A DNA stretch of 64,000 bases from Maribacter forsetii DSM 18668 (GTDB taxonomy: Bacteria; Bacteroidota; Bacteroidia; Flavobacteriales; Flavobacteriaceae): NCBI RefSeq assembly GCF_000744105.1, contig NZ_JQLH01000001.1:930001-994000 (forward strand), read 5' to 3'. The notes under the pieces were generated by a model. The model ran no database searches. It was not told where the DNA came from and saw only the letters and a list, made by a program, of their open reading frames with translations. The position numbers were made by a program, and so were the translations under genes. This document shows positions 26,514 through 36,992 of the stretch, piece after piece. The first letter of the stretch is position 1. Each line of letters begins with the position of its first letter.

Positions 26514-28562
26514 ATGAAAAAGATTTATTTTCTAGCTGCCGGTTTGGTAGCCTTAGCTTCTTGTAAGGAGGAAGCGAAACCTACTGCAGAAGTAGAAACA
26601 ATACCAGGTATCGTTCTATCGAACATGGATACTACTCAAAACCCAAAGTCAGATTTTTATAACTACGTGAACGGAAACTGGATGAAGTTTACCGAAATTC
26701 CTGATGATAGAACTAGCTGGGGTGGTTTCAGTGTACTTCGTAAATCTACTGACGACGATGTTTTAAAAATATTAGCTACTGCAAAAGAAAGTGGTAACTA
26801 CGCTGCAGATACCGATCAGGCGAAGGCTTTGGCAATTTTTGATACTAAGTTAGATACTGCTGCTAGAAACAAAGCGGGTATTACTCCGTTGAATTCGGCA
26901 TTTGAAGCAATTGCTTCGGTAAAGAATTTAAAAGATTTGCAAACCGTATTGGCAACCAATGCTGCTGTATCTTCTCCTTTCTTAAATATTGGTGCTGGTG
27001 CAGATTTAAATAACAGTAGTATGAACGCTGTGTATTTAGGTGCTAACGGATTAGGTTTACCTGATCGTGATTTCTATTTAGAAGAAGATGAGAAGTCTGT
27101 TGAAATACGTGAAGAGTATAAAAAACACGTATCTAAAATGTTGCAGAAATTAGGTGATTCTGAAGCTGATGCAACTAAAGCTGCAGATAAAATTCTAGCG
27201 CTAGAAACGCAATTGGCAGAACCTCGTTTAAATAAAGTAGAGCGTAGAGATGCTAGAAACTACAATAACCCAAGAACAATTGCTGAGGTAGATAAAATGA
27301 TGTCTACTATTGACATGAAAAAACTTATCTCTGATTTAGGGATAGCTAAAAAATTTGATACACTTTTGGTTACTCAATTAAGATATACCGAAACGTTGGA
27401 CAAGTTCTTAAAAACAACACCGATTGAAGATATCAAAACTTTGGTAAGATGGGATACCTTTAATAGTGCTGCAGGAAAATTAACAACTGAAATTGAAACT
27501 GCAGATTGGGAATTTTATAGTAAATACCTTAGAGGAGCAAAAGAACAACGTGCTGCAGATGAGCGTGCATTGGCAACAGTAAACGGTACTGTTGGTGAGG
27601 CTTTAGGTCAATTGTATGTAGACGCTAAGTTTCCGCCAGAAGCAAAGGCTAAAGCTGAGTTAATGATTGCGAATGTAATCGACGCTTTTAAGGAACGTAT
27701 TTCTGTTTTGGATTGGATGAGCGATTCTACAAAAACCAAAGCAATTGAAAAGTTAGATAAATTCACTGTTAAGATTGCTTACCCAGATAAGTGGGAAGAT
27801 TATTCTACTATGGAAGTTTCTGCAGACAAGTCTTACTTTGAAAATATGACTGCTGTTAACAAATGGGGAGAGTTAAAGAACTACTCTGAAATTGGTGAGC
27901 CTGTTGATAAAACGGAATGGGGAATGTCTCCACAGACCGTAAATGCCTATTTTAATCCGTTGAACAATGAGATTGTTTTTCCTGCTGCAATCTTACAACC
28001 TCCTTTCTATAACTATACTGCTGATGAAGCTGTAAATTATGGTGGAATTGGTGCTGTAATAGGTCATGAAATCTCTCATGCTTTTGATGATAGCGGTTCT
28101 CGTTTCGATGCTGATGGAAATCTTAAAAACTGGTGGACAGATGCTGATTTAGCTGCTTTTACTGAAAGAGCTGATGCTTTAGCTGTACAGTATGATAGCG
28201 TAATGGTATTGCCCGAAGTTTATGTAAACGGTAAATTCACATTAGGGGAGAATATAGGTGACTTAGGCGGATTGTTAGGTGCTTATGACGGACTTCAGAA
28301 ATACTACGCTGAAAACGGTCGTCCTGAAGATATTGATGGTTTTACTGCTGAGCAACGTTTCTTTATGTCTTGGGCTACAGTTTGGAGAACTAAAAGTAGA
28401 GATGAGGCTTTAAGAACACAGATCAAAACTGATCCACACTCTCCAGGTATGGTTAGAGCAACACAACCTTTATTGAACATTCAAGCGTTTTACGATGCTT
28501 TTGATATCAAAGAAGGTGATGACATGTATTTAGCTCCTGAAAAAAGAGTACATATTTGGTAG
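26514..28562 (+). CDS. M13-family (neprilysin/PepO-like) zinc metallopeptidase lipoprotein
   Basis: 682 residues. The lipoprotein signal MKKIYFLAAGLVALASC gives Cys 17. The peptidase M13 N-domain begins NPKSDFYNYVNGNWM. The catalytic part holds NAYFNPLNNEIVFPA, zinc motif VIGHEISHAFDDSGS (about 516-530) and third ligand GENIGDLGGL (about 577-586), and ends with the family's C-terminal pattern (KRVHIW, tryptophan last). It is an envelope-anchored peptidase cutting small peptides. It is monocistronic with a strong terminator. Confidence 0.95.
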   Translation: MKKIYFLAAGLVALASCKEEAKPTAEVETIPGIVLSNMDTTQNPKSDFYNYVNGNWMKFTEIPDDRTSWGGFSVLRKSTDDDVLKILATAKESGNYAADTDQAKALAIFDTKLDTAARNKAGITPLNSAFEAIASVKNLKDLQTVLATNAAVSSPFLNIGAGADLNNSSMNAVYLGANGLGLPDRDFYLEEDEKSVEIREEYKKHVSKMLQKLGDSEADATKAADKILALETQLAEPRLNKVERRDARNYNNPRTIAEVDKMMSTIDMKKLISDLGIAKKFDTLLVTQLRYTETLDKFLKTTPIEDIKTLVRWDTFNSAAGKLTTEIETADWEFYSKYLRGAKEQRAADERALATVNGTVGEALGQLYVDAKFPPEAKAKAELMIANVIDAFKERISVLDWMSDSTKTKAIEKLDKFTVKIAYPDKWEDYSTMEVSADKSYFENMTAVNKWGELKNYSEIGEPVDKTEWGMSPQTVNAYFNPLNNEIVFPAAILQPPFYNYTADEAVNYGGIGAVIGHEISHAFDDSGSRFDADGNLKNWWTDADLAAFTERADALAVQYDSVMVLPEVYVNGKFTLGENIGDLGGLLGAYDGLQKYYAENGRPEDIDGFTAEQRFFMSWATVWRTKSRDEALRTQIKTDPHSPGMVRATQPLLNIQAFYDAFDIKEGDDMYLAPEKRVHIW

Positions 28563-28583
28563 ATTATTTTTTAATAAAAGACG

Positions 28584-28615
28584 AAAAGGGCGCTACATTG
28601 TAGCGCCCTTTTTTT
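28584..28615 (+). terminator. Rho-independent terminator of the M13 peptidase gene
   Basis: GGGCGCTACA and TGTAGCGCCC form a 10-bp GC-rich stem with a very short loop, extended by A-T pairs and followed by seven T. Confidence 0.92.
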
Positions 28616-28624
28616 GTGCTATTT

Positions 28625-28857
28625 CGTCCTTGCGAGGAGCATTTTCCCGACGTGGCAATATGTTTATCATTAGTTGTGGGTGAGTTTTTGGTCAGCCCAC
28701 AAGCAGATTACGTCACTGCGTTCGTAATGACGTTCAGTCTATTTTAAAACGTCTTTGCGAAGAGCTTTTTCGCGACGAAGCAATCTGTCTGTTATTGGTT
28801 ATGAGTGAGTTTTTGGTCAGCCCATAAACAGATTACTTCACTTTGTTTGTAATGACG
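28625..28857. repeat. Two tandem 108-bp REP-like imperfect palindromes
   Basis: Copies at 28625-28732 and 28750-28857. Both begin CGTCYTTGCGARGAGC, share GAGTTTTTGGTCAGCCCA in the middle and end TTYGTAATGACG. Each is an imperfect palindrome because the end, reversed, reads CGTCATTAC... The second copy abuts the stop codon of the alpha-2-macroglobulin gene. They resemble the GTCATTGCGAGGAGC intergenic repeats known from many bacteria. Confidence 0.8.
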
Positions 28858-31800
28858 TTAATTCTCTACAGAAACTCGAACTCCTTCACTATGACTACTA
28901 AATTCTGGTGCATACATACTTTGTATGGTAGTAATGCCATTACTGAAATCACCAGCGTTATTTACACGTACATCATATTCAAATACATAAACTCCTTTTG
29001 GTAAATAGTCGAAGAAGAAATTGGTGCTAGCATCTTTAGTGCTTTCGTAATATCCTAAGCCGTCTTGCCACTTGTATCTTGAAATTACGTTTACAGGTTC
29101 AAAACCGGCAGCACGCATATCTTTCATGTGTATGAATTCCATATCTCTATCGGATCTCAATTCAATTCTTATCTTAACCAAGTCACCCACTTTTAAATTG
29201 GTATTATCGGTCACTTCAGAAATCACTTCGCCGGAATCCGTATTCTTTTTCAAAAAGATTTTTTTCTTTAATTTCAACGGAGTCTCGGCACTTGTAATTT
29301 TGTCCAAATCTTCAAAATATTGCCAGTACAAAGCTCCCCAAGCAATACCGTCGCCTTTTTTACTGATTTGTACTTCACCCATTTTTGGTTGAATCTCAGC
29401 AGTATTCCAAGAAGTTTTAAAGTAGCCTGTTCCTGCTTCGACTTTTACATCTTCTAAGGTAGAAGGATCAATCTTTTTATCGCCAATTAAAACTTCGACT
29501 GCGTCTGTAACTGATAACCACTCGCTACCTTGTAATAATAAAGCGTAAACCGCTTCGGTTGTTGCTTTAGTAGTGCTCCATTGATTGGTCTGCTTATTTT
29601 TTAGTAACCATATTTTAAGATTATCCACCGTCTCAATATCCGCAGGGCGGATTTCAGAGAAAGCTTCAATTAACAAAGCTTGTGTTTCTATAGGTGCTTG
29701 ATACCAAAACCATGAGCTGGTATTGCTTTTCCAATACATACCCAATTCATCGCTAGTGATACTATTTTCTTCTAAAGCGCGTAGAATTTTGACAGATGTT
29801 TTTACATCGTCTTTTCGGTGTAAAACCAAGGCTAACATTCCTTGTGTATATAAACCTCTTTTTTTCCAATATTTCTGAGATTGCTTTAAATAATACGCGG
29901 TTATCTCATCTACTTTTTTAGAGGTTTTAATTTCTGGAAAAAAACTGCGCATATATAAATAATGCACCTGGTTTGCACTTAAATGATCATCGTTTATATT
30001 CGATGTGTATTTCTTCATTTGCTCGTACTCTTTCACAAACTCAGCATCTAAATATGAAATTGCTTCTTCAATCATATCAGATTGAGAGTTGAACGAAGTT
30101 GATGAATTTTGGTTGTTGAGCGTGGCTGAAGTGATTAAATGATTCAAATGCCCCATACCCGAAATAATATGTTGGGTAATGTATCTATTATCTGGACCAC
30201 CATTGAACCATGACCAAGCTCCACTTGAATTCTGATTTTGAGCCAGCTTGTTCATGGCTGATTGTTGCTCGTTTTTCATCTTATTCAAATTGAACAACAA
30301 ACCGATTCTTTTCTTTTGCTCGGTTTCAGATTGTGCATCGCGTAACCATGGTGTTTCTTGAATTAACAGCGATTTTAATTCCTCGTTCTTTTCTAGGTTG
30401 TTTAATAACGCATCTGAATTTGCCCATTGATCAAACACTTCACGAATTCTTGGGTTACTGTTCGCAATATGACTAGCCAAGGTGTTTGCGTAATATCTTG
30501 AGAATGTCTGCTCGTTACAATCGTATGGGTACTCCATTAAGTAGGGTAATGCCTGTACTGCATACCAAGCTGGGTTAGATGTCATTTCTAAAGTCAGCTT
30601 ATGGTGTTTCAGCGTAGTCGATGAGGTGTTCCTTAACTTGTCTAGGGTAAACGTCTTGGTCTGATTGCTACGAATCCACATAGGTAATGTTTCCGTTACC
30701 AAAGTTCTGTTTGATAATACAGGCAGCATGTTTTGTTCGCCATCAGAGAAATCACCTGCTTTTGCAATGATTTTATATTGAACGGATTGTAAATCTTCAG
30801 GAATATTCAATTTCCATGATAATTGGGTATTCCCCATAGCATTAACTTCAAAAGATGATGTATCTAGTGCATTGGAAACAGCTAACAATTGTTTTGAAAT
30901 ATCTATGCCAGTTACCGCATCTGTCAATTCTAATTTAGCCTGACCGGAAAGTAGCTTTTCAGTAAGGTTAGAAATTTTAGTGCTAATTATAATCTCATCA
31001 CCCTCACGTAAAAACCGTGGTGCATTTGGGATTACCATCAATTCTTTTTGGGTTACCGTAGATAGGTTGGTTATCGTGCTTTTCAAATTTTTGGTATGTG
31101 CCAAGAGTTGTAAATTCCAACGGGTCAATGCTTCGGGAGTAGTGAAATTGAAACTTACATTTCCTTCTTTATCGGTCTGTAATTTCGGAAAGAAAAAAGC
31201 GGTCTCTTGAAGGTTTTTACGAATGCTAACCGAACCAAAATCTTCATTGTCTGTCTCTGGTTCTGTTGCAGTTTCGGTAATTTCAATACCTGCAGCTCTG
31301 CCTTCTAATTTACTTTCTATACTTGCATCAGAATCTTCAAGCATTACTGCTTCTTCTAATTCTGCACCATCAGCCATCATAGATTTTCTCAAGGGTGCTG
31401 AAGATCTTGTATACATAGAGGGCGATTCATAGAAATTTCCATATGTATGAAAATCTAACCCGAACGAATCGAAAGAATCAAAATTTAAACTTGGATAACT
31501 CATGTCTATATAATTCGAAAATGTATAGAAGCTGCTGGTGGAAAAACTGTAATGAGCGTTAGTTCTTCTTCGAGAATAATAATGAGGCTGGCTTATAGGG
31601 TTAAAGTTCCAGGAATGAGCTCTAAATTGATCTAGAGAAGCATCATACATGCTCGCCAATAGTTCTGCGCTGACTTTTTCACCTTTAGGACCTTTGATTT
31701 TGAAAGACCAAGTTTCATCAACACCAGGCGCTATTTTGTCTCTAAAGCTTATAGTTTCTATTTGCAAATCGCTAGAAGGGTAGGGAACAAGCAGGTTCAC

Positions 31801-34800
31801 GGTATTTTCATCAAAATGATTGGCAAACGCATAGCTGTAGGTGATAGCAAAGCCACCCAAATCATCTTTGGTAACAGGTACTGTTATTGTTTTAGAATTG
31901 TCGTTTAGCGTTAGTACCTTTTCTTCAAAAATCTTCTGGTCTTTTTCAACAATTACTGTGACGTTCAGATTTTTTGCGCTAGAAAAAAAGGTGATTTGTG
32001 CCTTGTCACCAATTGTATACTGTTCCTTATCCGTTTTTACATAAAGTAATTGGTTATCGGCTAGGGTTTGCTCATCGTCCGTAATGGAAAAAACGGCAAT
32101 ATCCTTTACTGCTTGCCCAAATTTATCTTTTGAGAAGAGTTCCATTCTATATTTTCCAGACTCCCAATTTTTGATTTTCCCAAAACTGATTTCATTAGAA
32201 TTTTCAGTGTCAAATTTAGATTGCCAAACCATTTTGCCTTTCTGCCAATTGGCAGAATTATCTTCGTCTTCAAAAGCGTCATGCGGATATAACTTTTTAA
32301 ATTCTTCTTTTGAAAAACCGGAATAGTCAGGTGCTGGCCAAGGTCTTGGTCTAAGAACATGATCAGGTGCTTGTAGTTTGTACAATTTTACTTCACCGGT
32401 GGCAAAAACAGATTGTCCGTTTAAATTTTTGCTCGTAATATTAAAGCTTGCGTTTTTCTGGGTCTTGTCTACAGCATTGGGTACTAGCAATCTTACGTCC
32501 ATTGCGTGATAGCCAACGTTGACAGTGGTTGTAGTACTGCGTGTTTCTCCATTTATATCAGTTACATCTGCCGTAACTTCATAATTAAACGTGGGCAAGT
32601 TCTCTTTTTCAACACTATTGTCTGGAATAGCCTTAAAGGTGATTTTATAGTTTCCTGCTGCATCCGTAATAGTTTCTCCCTGTACAATTTCTTGAGAAGA
32701 GCCATTAAAATGAGGTCTGAACCAATAATACCATCTTGGTAAATTCACCACTCTTTTTACACGGTAAACTACTTTTGCATCTGAGATGGAACTGCCTGCA
32801 TAGGCTGTTGCTTTACCGGTTACGGTTATACTATCGTTTACTTTAAAAGTGTCTGATACAGGTTCAAAATTAGTTTCGAATTTAGGTCGTTTATACTCCT
32901 CAACTGAAATACCGGTATACCCGTTCAAACGATATTTAGTTGAAGAAGTTCGAATGGAAAATTGCCCTGTGAGTCCGGAGTTTGGTAGTATAAATTCACC
33001 CGAAATAGAACCATAATCATTAGTTGTCAATGAAAGGGTCTCTAATTCTTGTCCGTTAACATCTGCGAGCGTAACTTTAATTTTAGCGTTTTCTAAAACT
33101 TTAGAAACACCTTTATCTTGGCTAATAGCAATACCTTTAAAATATACCGGCTGACCTGGTCTGTAAATACTTCTGTCCGTAAACAAAAAGCATGAGTAGT
33201 TGATTTGTTCATTGTTTTGAGCATAATTTCGGTTCACGTAGTATTCGCCAAAATGGGCTTTGTCACTTTTAGTCTTAACCGTAATGTTAATGTTGTTCCA
33301 GTTTTCTTTACTTTTTTCAATGGTTATAAAACCTTTTTTGTCTGTAGTGTAAGATGCTCGTTTTAGTGCATCTTTATAGTTTTTTCTATAACTTAAAATA
33401 ACCTCTGCACCAGTAATTGGTTTGCCGCTGTTTCGGTCTATGATCTGGTATTGTTGCAGTGTGTTGGTTTGAGATTCAATAACAGCCACATCTGTTGCTT
33501 GAATGGTAGTATAATTGAATACATCTATTTTTTCATCATTAGATTCAGCGGTTAAAATATAACTTCCGTTTTCTAGTGATGGCACTATAATTTCTGTGCT
33601 GTGCGATTGATAATCATTCTCGGTCTTTAACTGTGCAGACCAAGTTTTAGCAATAGGAAGATTTTTAATAAACGATTTCTTTTTACTATCGGGATAAATT
33701 TCTTCTAGTTTTGATAGTTGATTTTGAGTGATTTTATAGGCGTGTAGATGTAAACTTTCAACGTTCTTGTATTGAACCAAAAGTTTACTGATCGTATTTT
33801 TGGGAATGTGCTGTTCAGTAGTTAACTGCACGCTGTGGTCTTGAATCTTTGCTTTCAAAACCTCGCTTTTTTGCGCCCCTAAACTTTTAGGGAATCTCGC
33901 AATTACATCATCACAAAGTGCAATGGCTTCTTTTAACTTCCATTGGTGTTCTTCATTCTTTTTAGGGGAATAGGTGAGTCCCAATTTTTGGTGCTGTAGT
34001 GCAATTTCAAAGGTGTATAAACCGGATAACGGACTATGTTTTATGTTTTCAGATGAATTTTTAAGTACTTCTAAGTATAAATCGTCCTTATTGTCAAATG
34101 TCGCGTTTTGGTGAATAAAGCGTAGACGCTCTATATCTACCAATACTAACGGACTCATATCTGGGTTGCCAAAATGAAATGCTACTAATTTTTGATAAAT
34201 TTCAAGTGCTCTAGATTGTAATGATAGGTTTTGTCTATCATCAAAATTTAAGAAACTGGCAGTATATGCCTCGCATAAAATAGCTTCGTTGTCAATCTCA
34301 AAAGAATCTGCGGGTTTGTTAATGCTATTTTCGCTGGTCGTGTAAAATTGTAAAGCGTTATGTGCAAGAACGTCAAACAACGTAGGTCTGTACTTTCTGT
34401 TTTCTTCATTCTTTTCTAGAATTGCATCAAAATCTGAAATAGGAAGTTGTTGTGTAATGCCAGCGCTTTCTAAAGAGGCGGTAAAATGATGATTTATTTC
34501 TTTAAATAACGTATCTAGATCCCAGGTTCTAAAATCTAACGAATCAACCTTAACGGCTGTCTTGGTTCTATTGTTGAATCGATACCTATTTTGCTGGTAG
34601 TATTGCCAGTATAAATTTGCTAAATGACTATGGAGAATGTTTTTTGTGGCACCATCTGCAGTTGCTATTTCATGTCTGAAATCATTAACGATCTTTAATT
34701 TAGAATCTTCTTCAAGCCTGTTGATAAAGCCAGATTTATAAAGAAGGGCTTTTATAGTCTGTACCTCATTATTTTCATTTTTTGCCTTTTTAAATATGGC

Positions 34801-34947
34801 TTCCGTTTGCTTTAATGCCGATTTGGAAAGGTTCCCATCTTCAAAATTCTCAACTTGTTTCCAAAGTTGATTGTAAGAATTGTTCTGTTGGGCGCTACCA
34901 AATTGTACGGACATAAATAGGATTAGAATTAAATATAGTTTTTCCAT
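28858..34947 (-). CDS. Bacterial alpha-2-macroglobulin with thioester motif
   Basis: 2029 residues from MEKLYLILILFMSV; a Met one codon upstream and further frame to 34968 are possible but spoil the signal peptide. The signal ends FGSAQ. Next are a helical repeat region (about 25-390), MG-type beta domains with MG2 around residue 600 (DRSIYRPGQPVYFKGIAIS), and the A2M domain with FNFTTPEALTRWNLQLLAHTK. The thioester site is YDCNEQTF (Cys about 1476), followed by the alpha-toroid helices. Such proteins trap proteases or damaged targets at the cell surface. Residues about 1150-1240 form a Ser/Tyr/Phe-rich and then acidic insert that includes KLEGRAAGIEI, like the plug motif of SusC-type receptors. 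No penicillin-binding protein gene is adjacent. Confidence 0.92.
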   Translation of the reverse strand: MEKLYLILILFMSVQFGSAQQNNSYNQLWKQVENFEDGNLSKSALKQTEAIFKKAKNENNEVQTIKALLYKSGFINRLEEDSKLKIVNDFRHEIATADGATKNILHSHLANLYWQYYQQNRYRFNNRTKTAVKVDSLDFRTWDLDTLFKEINHHFTASLESAGITQQLPISDFDAILEKNEENRKYRPTLFDVLAHNALQFYTTSENSINKPADSFEIDNEAILCEAYTASFLNFDDRQNLSLQSRALEIYQKLVAFHFGNPDMSPLVLVDIERLRFIHQNATFDNKDDLYLEVLKNSSENIKHSPLSGLYTFEIALQHQKLGLTYSPKKNEEHQWKLKEAIALCDDVIARFPKSLGAQKSEVLKAKIQDHSVQLTTEQHIPKNTISKLLVQYKNVESLHLHAYKITQNQLSKLEEIYPDSKKKSFIKNLPIAKTWSAQLKTENDYQSHSTEIIVPSLENGSYILTAESNDEKIDVFNYTTIQATDVAVIESQTNTLQQYQIIDRNSGKPITGAEVILSYRKNYKDALKRASYTTDKKGFITIEKSKENWNNINITVKTKSDKAHFGEYYVNRNYAQNNEQINYSCFLFTDRSIYRPGQPVYFKGIAISQDKGVSKVLENAKIKVTLADVNGQELETLSLTTNDYGSISGEFILPNSGLTGQFSIRTSSTKYRLNGYTGISVEEYKRPKFETNFEPVSDTFKVNDSITVTGKATAYAGSSISDAKVVYRVKRVVNLPRWYYWFRPHFNGSSQEIVQGETITDAAGNYKITFKAIPDNSVEKENLPTFNYEVTADVTDINGETRSTTTTVNVGYHAMDVRLLVPNAVDKTQKNASFNITSKNLNGQSVFATGEVKLYKLQAPDHVLRPRPWPAPDYSGFSKEEFKKLYPHDAFEDEDNSANWQKGKMVWQSKFDTENSNEISFGKIKNWESGKYRMELFSKDKFGQAVKDIAVFSITDDEQTLADNQLLYVKTDKEQYTIGDKAQITFFSSAKNLNVTVIVEKDQKIFEEKVLTLNDNSKTITVPVTKDDLGGFAITYSYAFANHFDENTVNLLVPYPSSDLQIETISFRDKIAPGVDETWSFKIKGPKGEKVSAELLASMYDASLDQFRAHSWNFNPISQPHYYSRRRTNAHYSFSTSSFYTFSNYIDMSYPSLNFDSFDSFGLDFHTYGNFYESPSMYTRSSAPLRKSMMADGAELEEAVMLEDSDASIESKLEGRAAGIEITETATEPETDNEDFGSVSIRKNLQETAFFFPKLQTDKEGNVSFNFTTPEALTRWNLQLLAHTKNLKSTITNLSTVTQKELMVIPNAPRFLREGDEIIISTKISNLTEKLLSGQAKLELTDAVTGIDISKQLLAVSNALDTSSFEVNAMGNTQLSWKLNIPEDLQSVQYKIIAKAGDFSDGEQNMLPVLSNRTLVTETLPMWIRSNQTKTFTLDKLRNTSSTTLKHHKLTLEMTSNPAWYAVQALPYLMEYPYDCNEQTFSRYYANTLASHIANSNPRIREVFDQWANSDALLNNLEKNEELKSLLIQETPWLRDAQSETEQKKRIGLLFNLNKMKNEQQSAMNKLAQNQNSSGAWSWFNGGPDNRYITQHIISGMGHLNHLITSATLNNQNSSTSFNSQSDMIEEAISYLDAEFVKEYEQMKKYTSNINDDHLSANQVHYLYMRSFFPEIKTSKKVDEITAYYLKQSQKYWKKRGLYTQGMLALVLHRKDDVKTSVKILRALEENSITSDELGMYWKSNTSSWFWYQAPIETQALLIEAFSEIRPADIETVDNLKIWLLKNKQTNQWSTTKATTEAVYALLLQGSEWLSVTDAVEVLIGDKKIDPSTLEDVKVEAGTGYFKTSWNTAEIQPKMGEVQISKKGDGIAWGALYWQYFEDLDKITSAETPLKLKKKIFLKKNTDSGEVISEVTDNTNLKVGDLVKIRIELRSDRDMEFIHMKDMRAAGFEPVNVISRYKWQDGLGYYESTKDASTNFFFDYLPKGVYVFEYDVRVNNAGDFSNGITTIQSMYAPEFSSHSEGVRVSVEN

Positions 34948-35233
34948 CATAGTAAAATTACAATACAAAACTGTGCCAAGGTAATTTTATATGCAATGAT
35001 AAATGAGTGTAATATACTTTTGGGTTAGGCTCATAGGTTTGTTTCACTTTAATCGTATCATTTTTGTTGTGTATTGTTTTTTTGAATTACAGAAGGTTTA
35101 TGTTTCTGTTATATAGATATTTACAAATCTGTATTTTTAATTTAACATCTTTATAATAATTATTTACAATGCAATTAACCCCAACTTTACATTGATCTTT
35201 TTGTTTTGATATTTAAAACCAAACTGTATTAAA

Positions 35234-36838
35234 ATGAAAAATGTATTACGACCTTTTTGTGTAGCAATTCTTGGAATTTCTATTTTATGTACCTCTTGTG
35301 CCGATGATGGTATTGATGGAATGGACGGTGTTGATGGAGTGGACGGGGTAGATGGCGCCGATGGTGTTGACGGTGCTGACGGAGCCGATGGTATGGATGT
35401 TGAATTTCCAATAACCATTGATCAACTTAGTTTCTCTAAAATAGGAACGTTCACCAATGGTAATGACGAAGCTTTTGCAGAAATATCTGCTTTTGATGCC
35501 GTTACCAACAAATTGTTCATAGTAAATCCTGAAGAGGATGAAATTTCGGTACTAGATTTAACAGATGCTACAAACCCTGTAAAAGGTGCTTCTATCGCAT
35601 TAACGGGTAGTCCTAATTCTGTTGCTGTTCATAATGGTATTTTGGCAATTGCCGTTGAAAATAGCGATAAACAATTAGAGGGTACTGTTGATACCTATGA
35701 CACTGACTCGCAAATTTTAATCAAGTCTTATGTAGCAGGAGCGTTGCCAGATATGGTTGCTTTCTCTCCTGATGGGGAATATATCGTTGCTGCCAATGAA
35801 GGTGAGCCAAACGATGATTATACGGTTGATCCAGAAGGTTCAATAACGGTAATTGAAGTGGCTACGGAAACTGCAACGCAAATTTCTTTTGCCGGACAGA
35901 TGAATCCTGGTAACGGATTTAGAGTATTTGGTAATGACGGTGCTTCTTCATTTGTACAAGATGTGGAGCCGGAATATGTTACAATATCGGACGATTCTAG
36001 CACCGCTTATATTGGCTTGCAAGAAAATAATGGTATGGCAATAGTTGATCTTACGTCTAAAACCATCACCGGTCTGGTAGGTTTGGGAACAAAGAATCAT
36101 AATGTATCTGGTAATGAGATAGACGCCTCTAATAGAGACGGTATTGCTGGAAATTTGGCAAACTGGAATGTTTTAGGTTTTTATATGCCAGATGCAATAG
36201 ATTACTTCACAGCTAATGGAAACGGTTTTATTGTTTCTGCCAATGAAGGTGATTCAAGAGACTATGACGGTTATTCTGAAGAGGTACGGGTTAAGGATTT
36301 GGATTTAGACCCTGCTTTTTATCCTGATTTTGAAGTATTGCAAGCAGATGAACATTTAGGTCGATTAAAAACGACAACTGCAAACGGAGACGAAGATAAT
36401 GACGGATTATATGAGCAAATCTATTCATACGGTGCGCGCTCTTTTTCAATTTGGGATAGGAACGGACAATTAGTGTTTGATTCCGGTTCTGAGATAGCAC
36501 GAAGAATATTGGCTTTGGCACCATCTATATTCAACCAGGATGAAGGTGAAGTAGATGGCAGGTCAGATGATAAAGGTGCCGAGCCAGAATCTGTAAAAAC
36601 CTTAAAAGTAGGAGAAGAAACGTTGTTGTTCGTTAGTTTGGAAAGAACTAGTGGAATTTTAGCTTACAATGTAACCAATCCTTATAACCCTGTTTTTGTT
36701 ACTTGGATCTATGATGCCGAAGATATTTCACCAGAAGGGTTAATTGTTGTGGATAAGGATGATAGTCCTACAGGAAATTATTTAATGATCGCAACTCATG
36801 AAGTATCTAGTACTATTGCTATTTACGAGATGAAATAA
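35234..36838 (+). CDS. Choice-of-anchor I-type lipoprotein with collagen-like linker
   Basis: 534 residues. The lipoprotein signal puts Cys at about residue 22 (SILCTSC). Directly after it come about ten Gly-x-Asp-type triplets (residues about 25-56, of the form DGVDGVDGADG). The remainder is a beta-propeller-like domain with MVAFSPDGEYIVAANEGEPNDDYTVDPEGS, FIVSANEGDSRDYDGY and SPEGLIVVDKDDSPTGNYLMIATHE. This matches the choice-of-anchor I family, often annotated as alkaline-phosphatase-like. The linker should hold the propeller away from the membrane. No catalytic residues can be named. It ends in a good terminator. Confidence 0.85.
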   Translation: MKNVLRPFCVAILGISILCTSCADDGIDGMDGVDGVDGVDGADGVDGADGADGMDVEFPITIDQLSFSKIGTFTNGNDEAFAEISAFDAVTNKLFIVNPEEDEISVLDLTDATNPVKGASIALTGSPNSVAVHNGILAIAVENSDKQLEGTVDTYDTDSQILIKSYVAGALPDMVAFSPDGEYIVAANEGEPNDDYTVDPEGSITVIEVATETATQISFAGQMNPGNGFRVFGNDGASSFVQDVEPEYVTISDDSSTAYIGLQENNGMAIVDLTSKTITGLVGLGTKNHNVSGNEIDASNRDGIAGNLANWNVLGFYMPDAIDYFTANGNGFIVSANEGDSRDYDGYSEEVRVKDLDLDPAFYPDFEVLQADEHLGRLKTTTANGDEDNDGLYEQIYSYGARSFSIWDRNGQLVFDSGSEIARRILALAPSIFNQDEGEVDGRSDDKGAEPESVKTLKVGEETLLFVSLERTSGILAYNVTNPYNPVFVTWIYDAEDISPEGLIVVDKDDSPTGNYLMIATHEVSSTIAIYEMK

Positions 36839-36872
36839 CCGTAGCTACAAATTATTAGTAGTAAAAATCAAG

Positions 36873-36905
36873 AAACGCCAAATAGTATTTATTTGGCGTT
36901 TTTTA
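36873..36905 (+). terminator. Rho-independent terminator
   Basis: AACGCCAAATA pairs with TATTTGGCGTT around GTATT and is followed by TTTT. It serves the choice-of-anchor gene. Confidence 0.9.
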
Positions 36906-36992
36906 GTTTAAGGCAAACTACTTTGGTTTTATGTCGTCATCAGTTCCCAATTAAATTATTAAGAAGTCTTACTTTAATTATTGGTTCTAATG

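Noticed and set aside
35164..35418. Minus-strand frame rich in Ser-Thr-Pro triplets
   Set aside because: It is the reverse of the Gly-x-Asp codons of the choice-of-anchor lipoprotein and has no independent gene signals.
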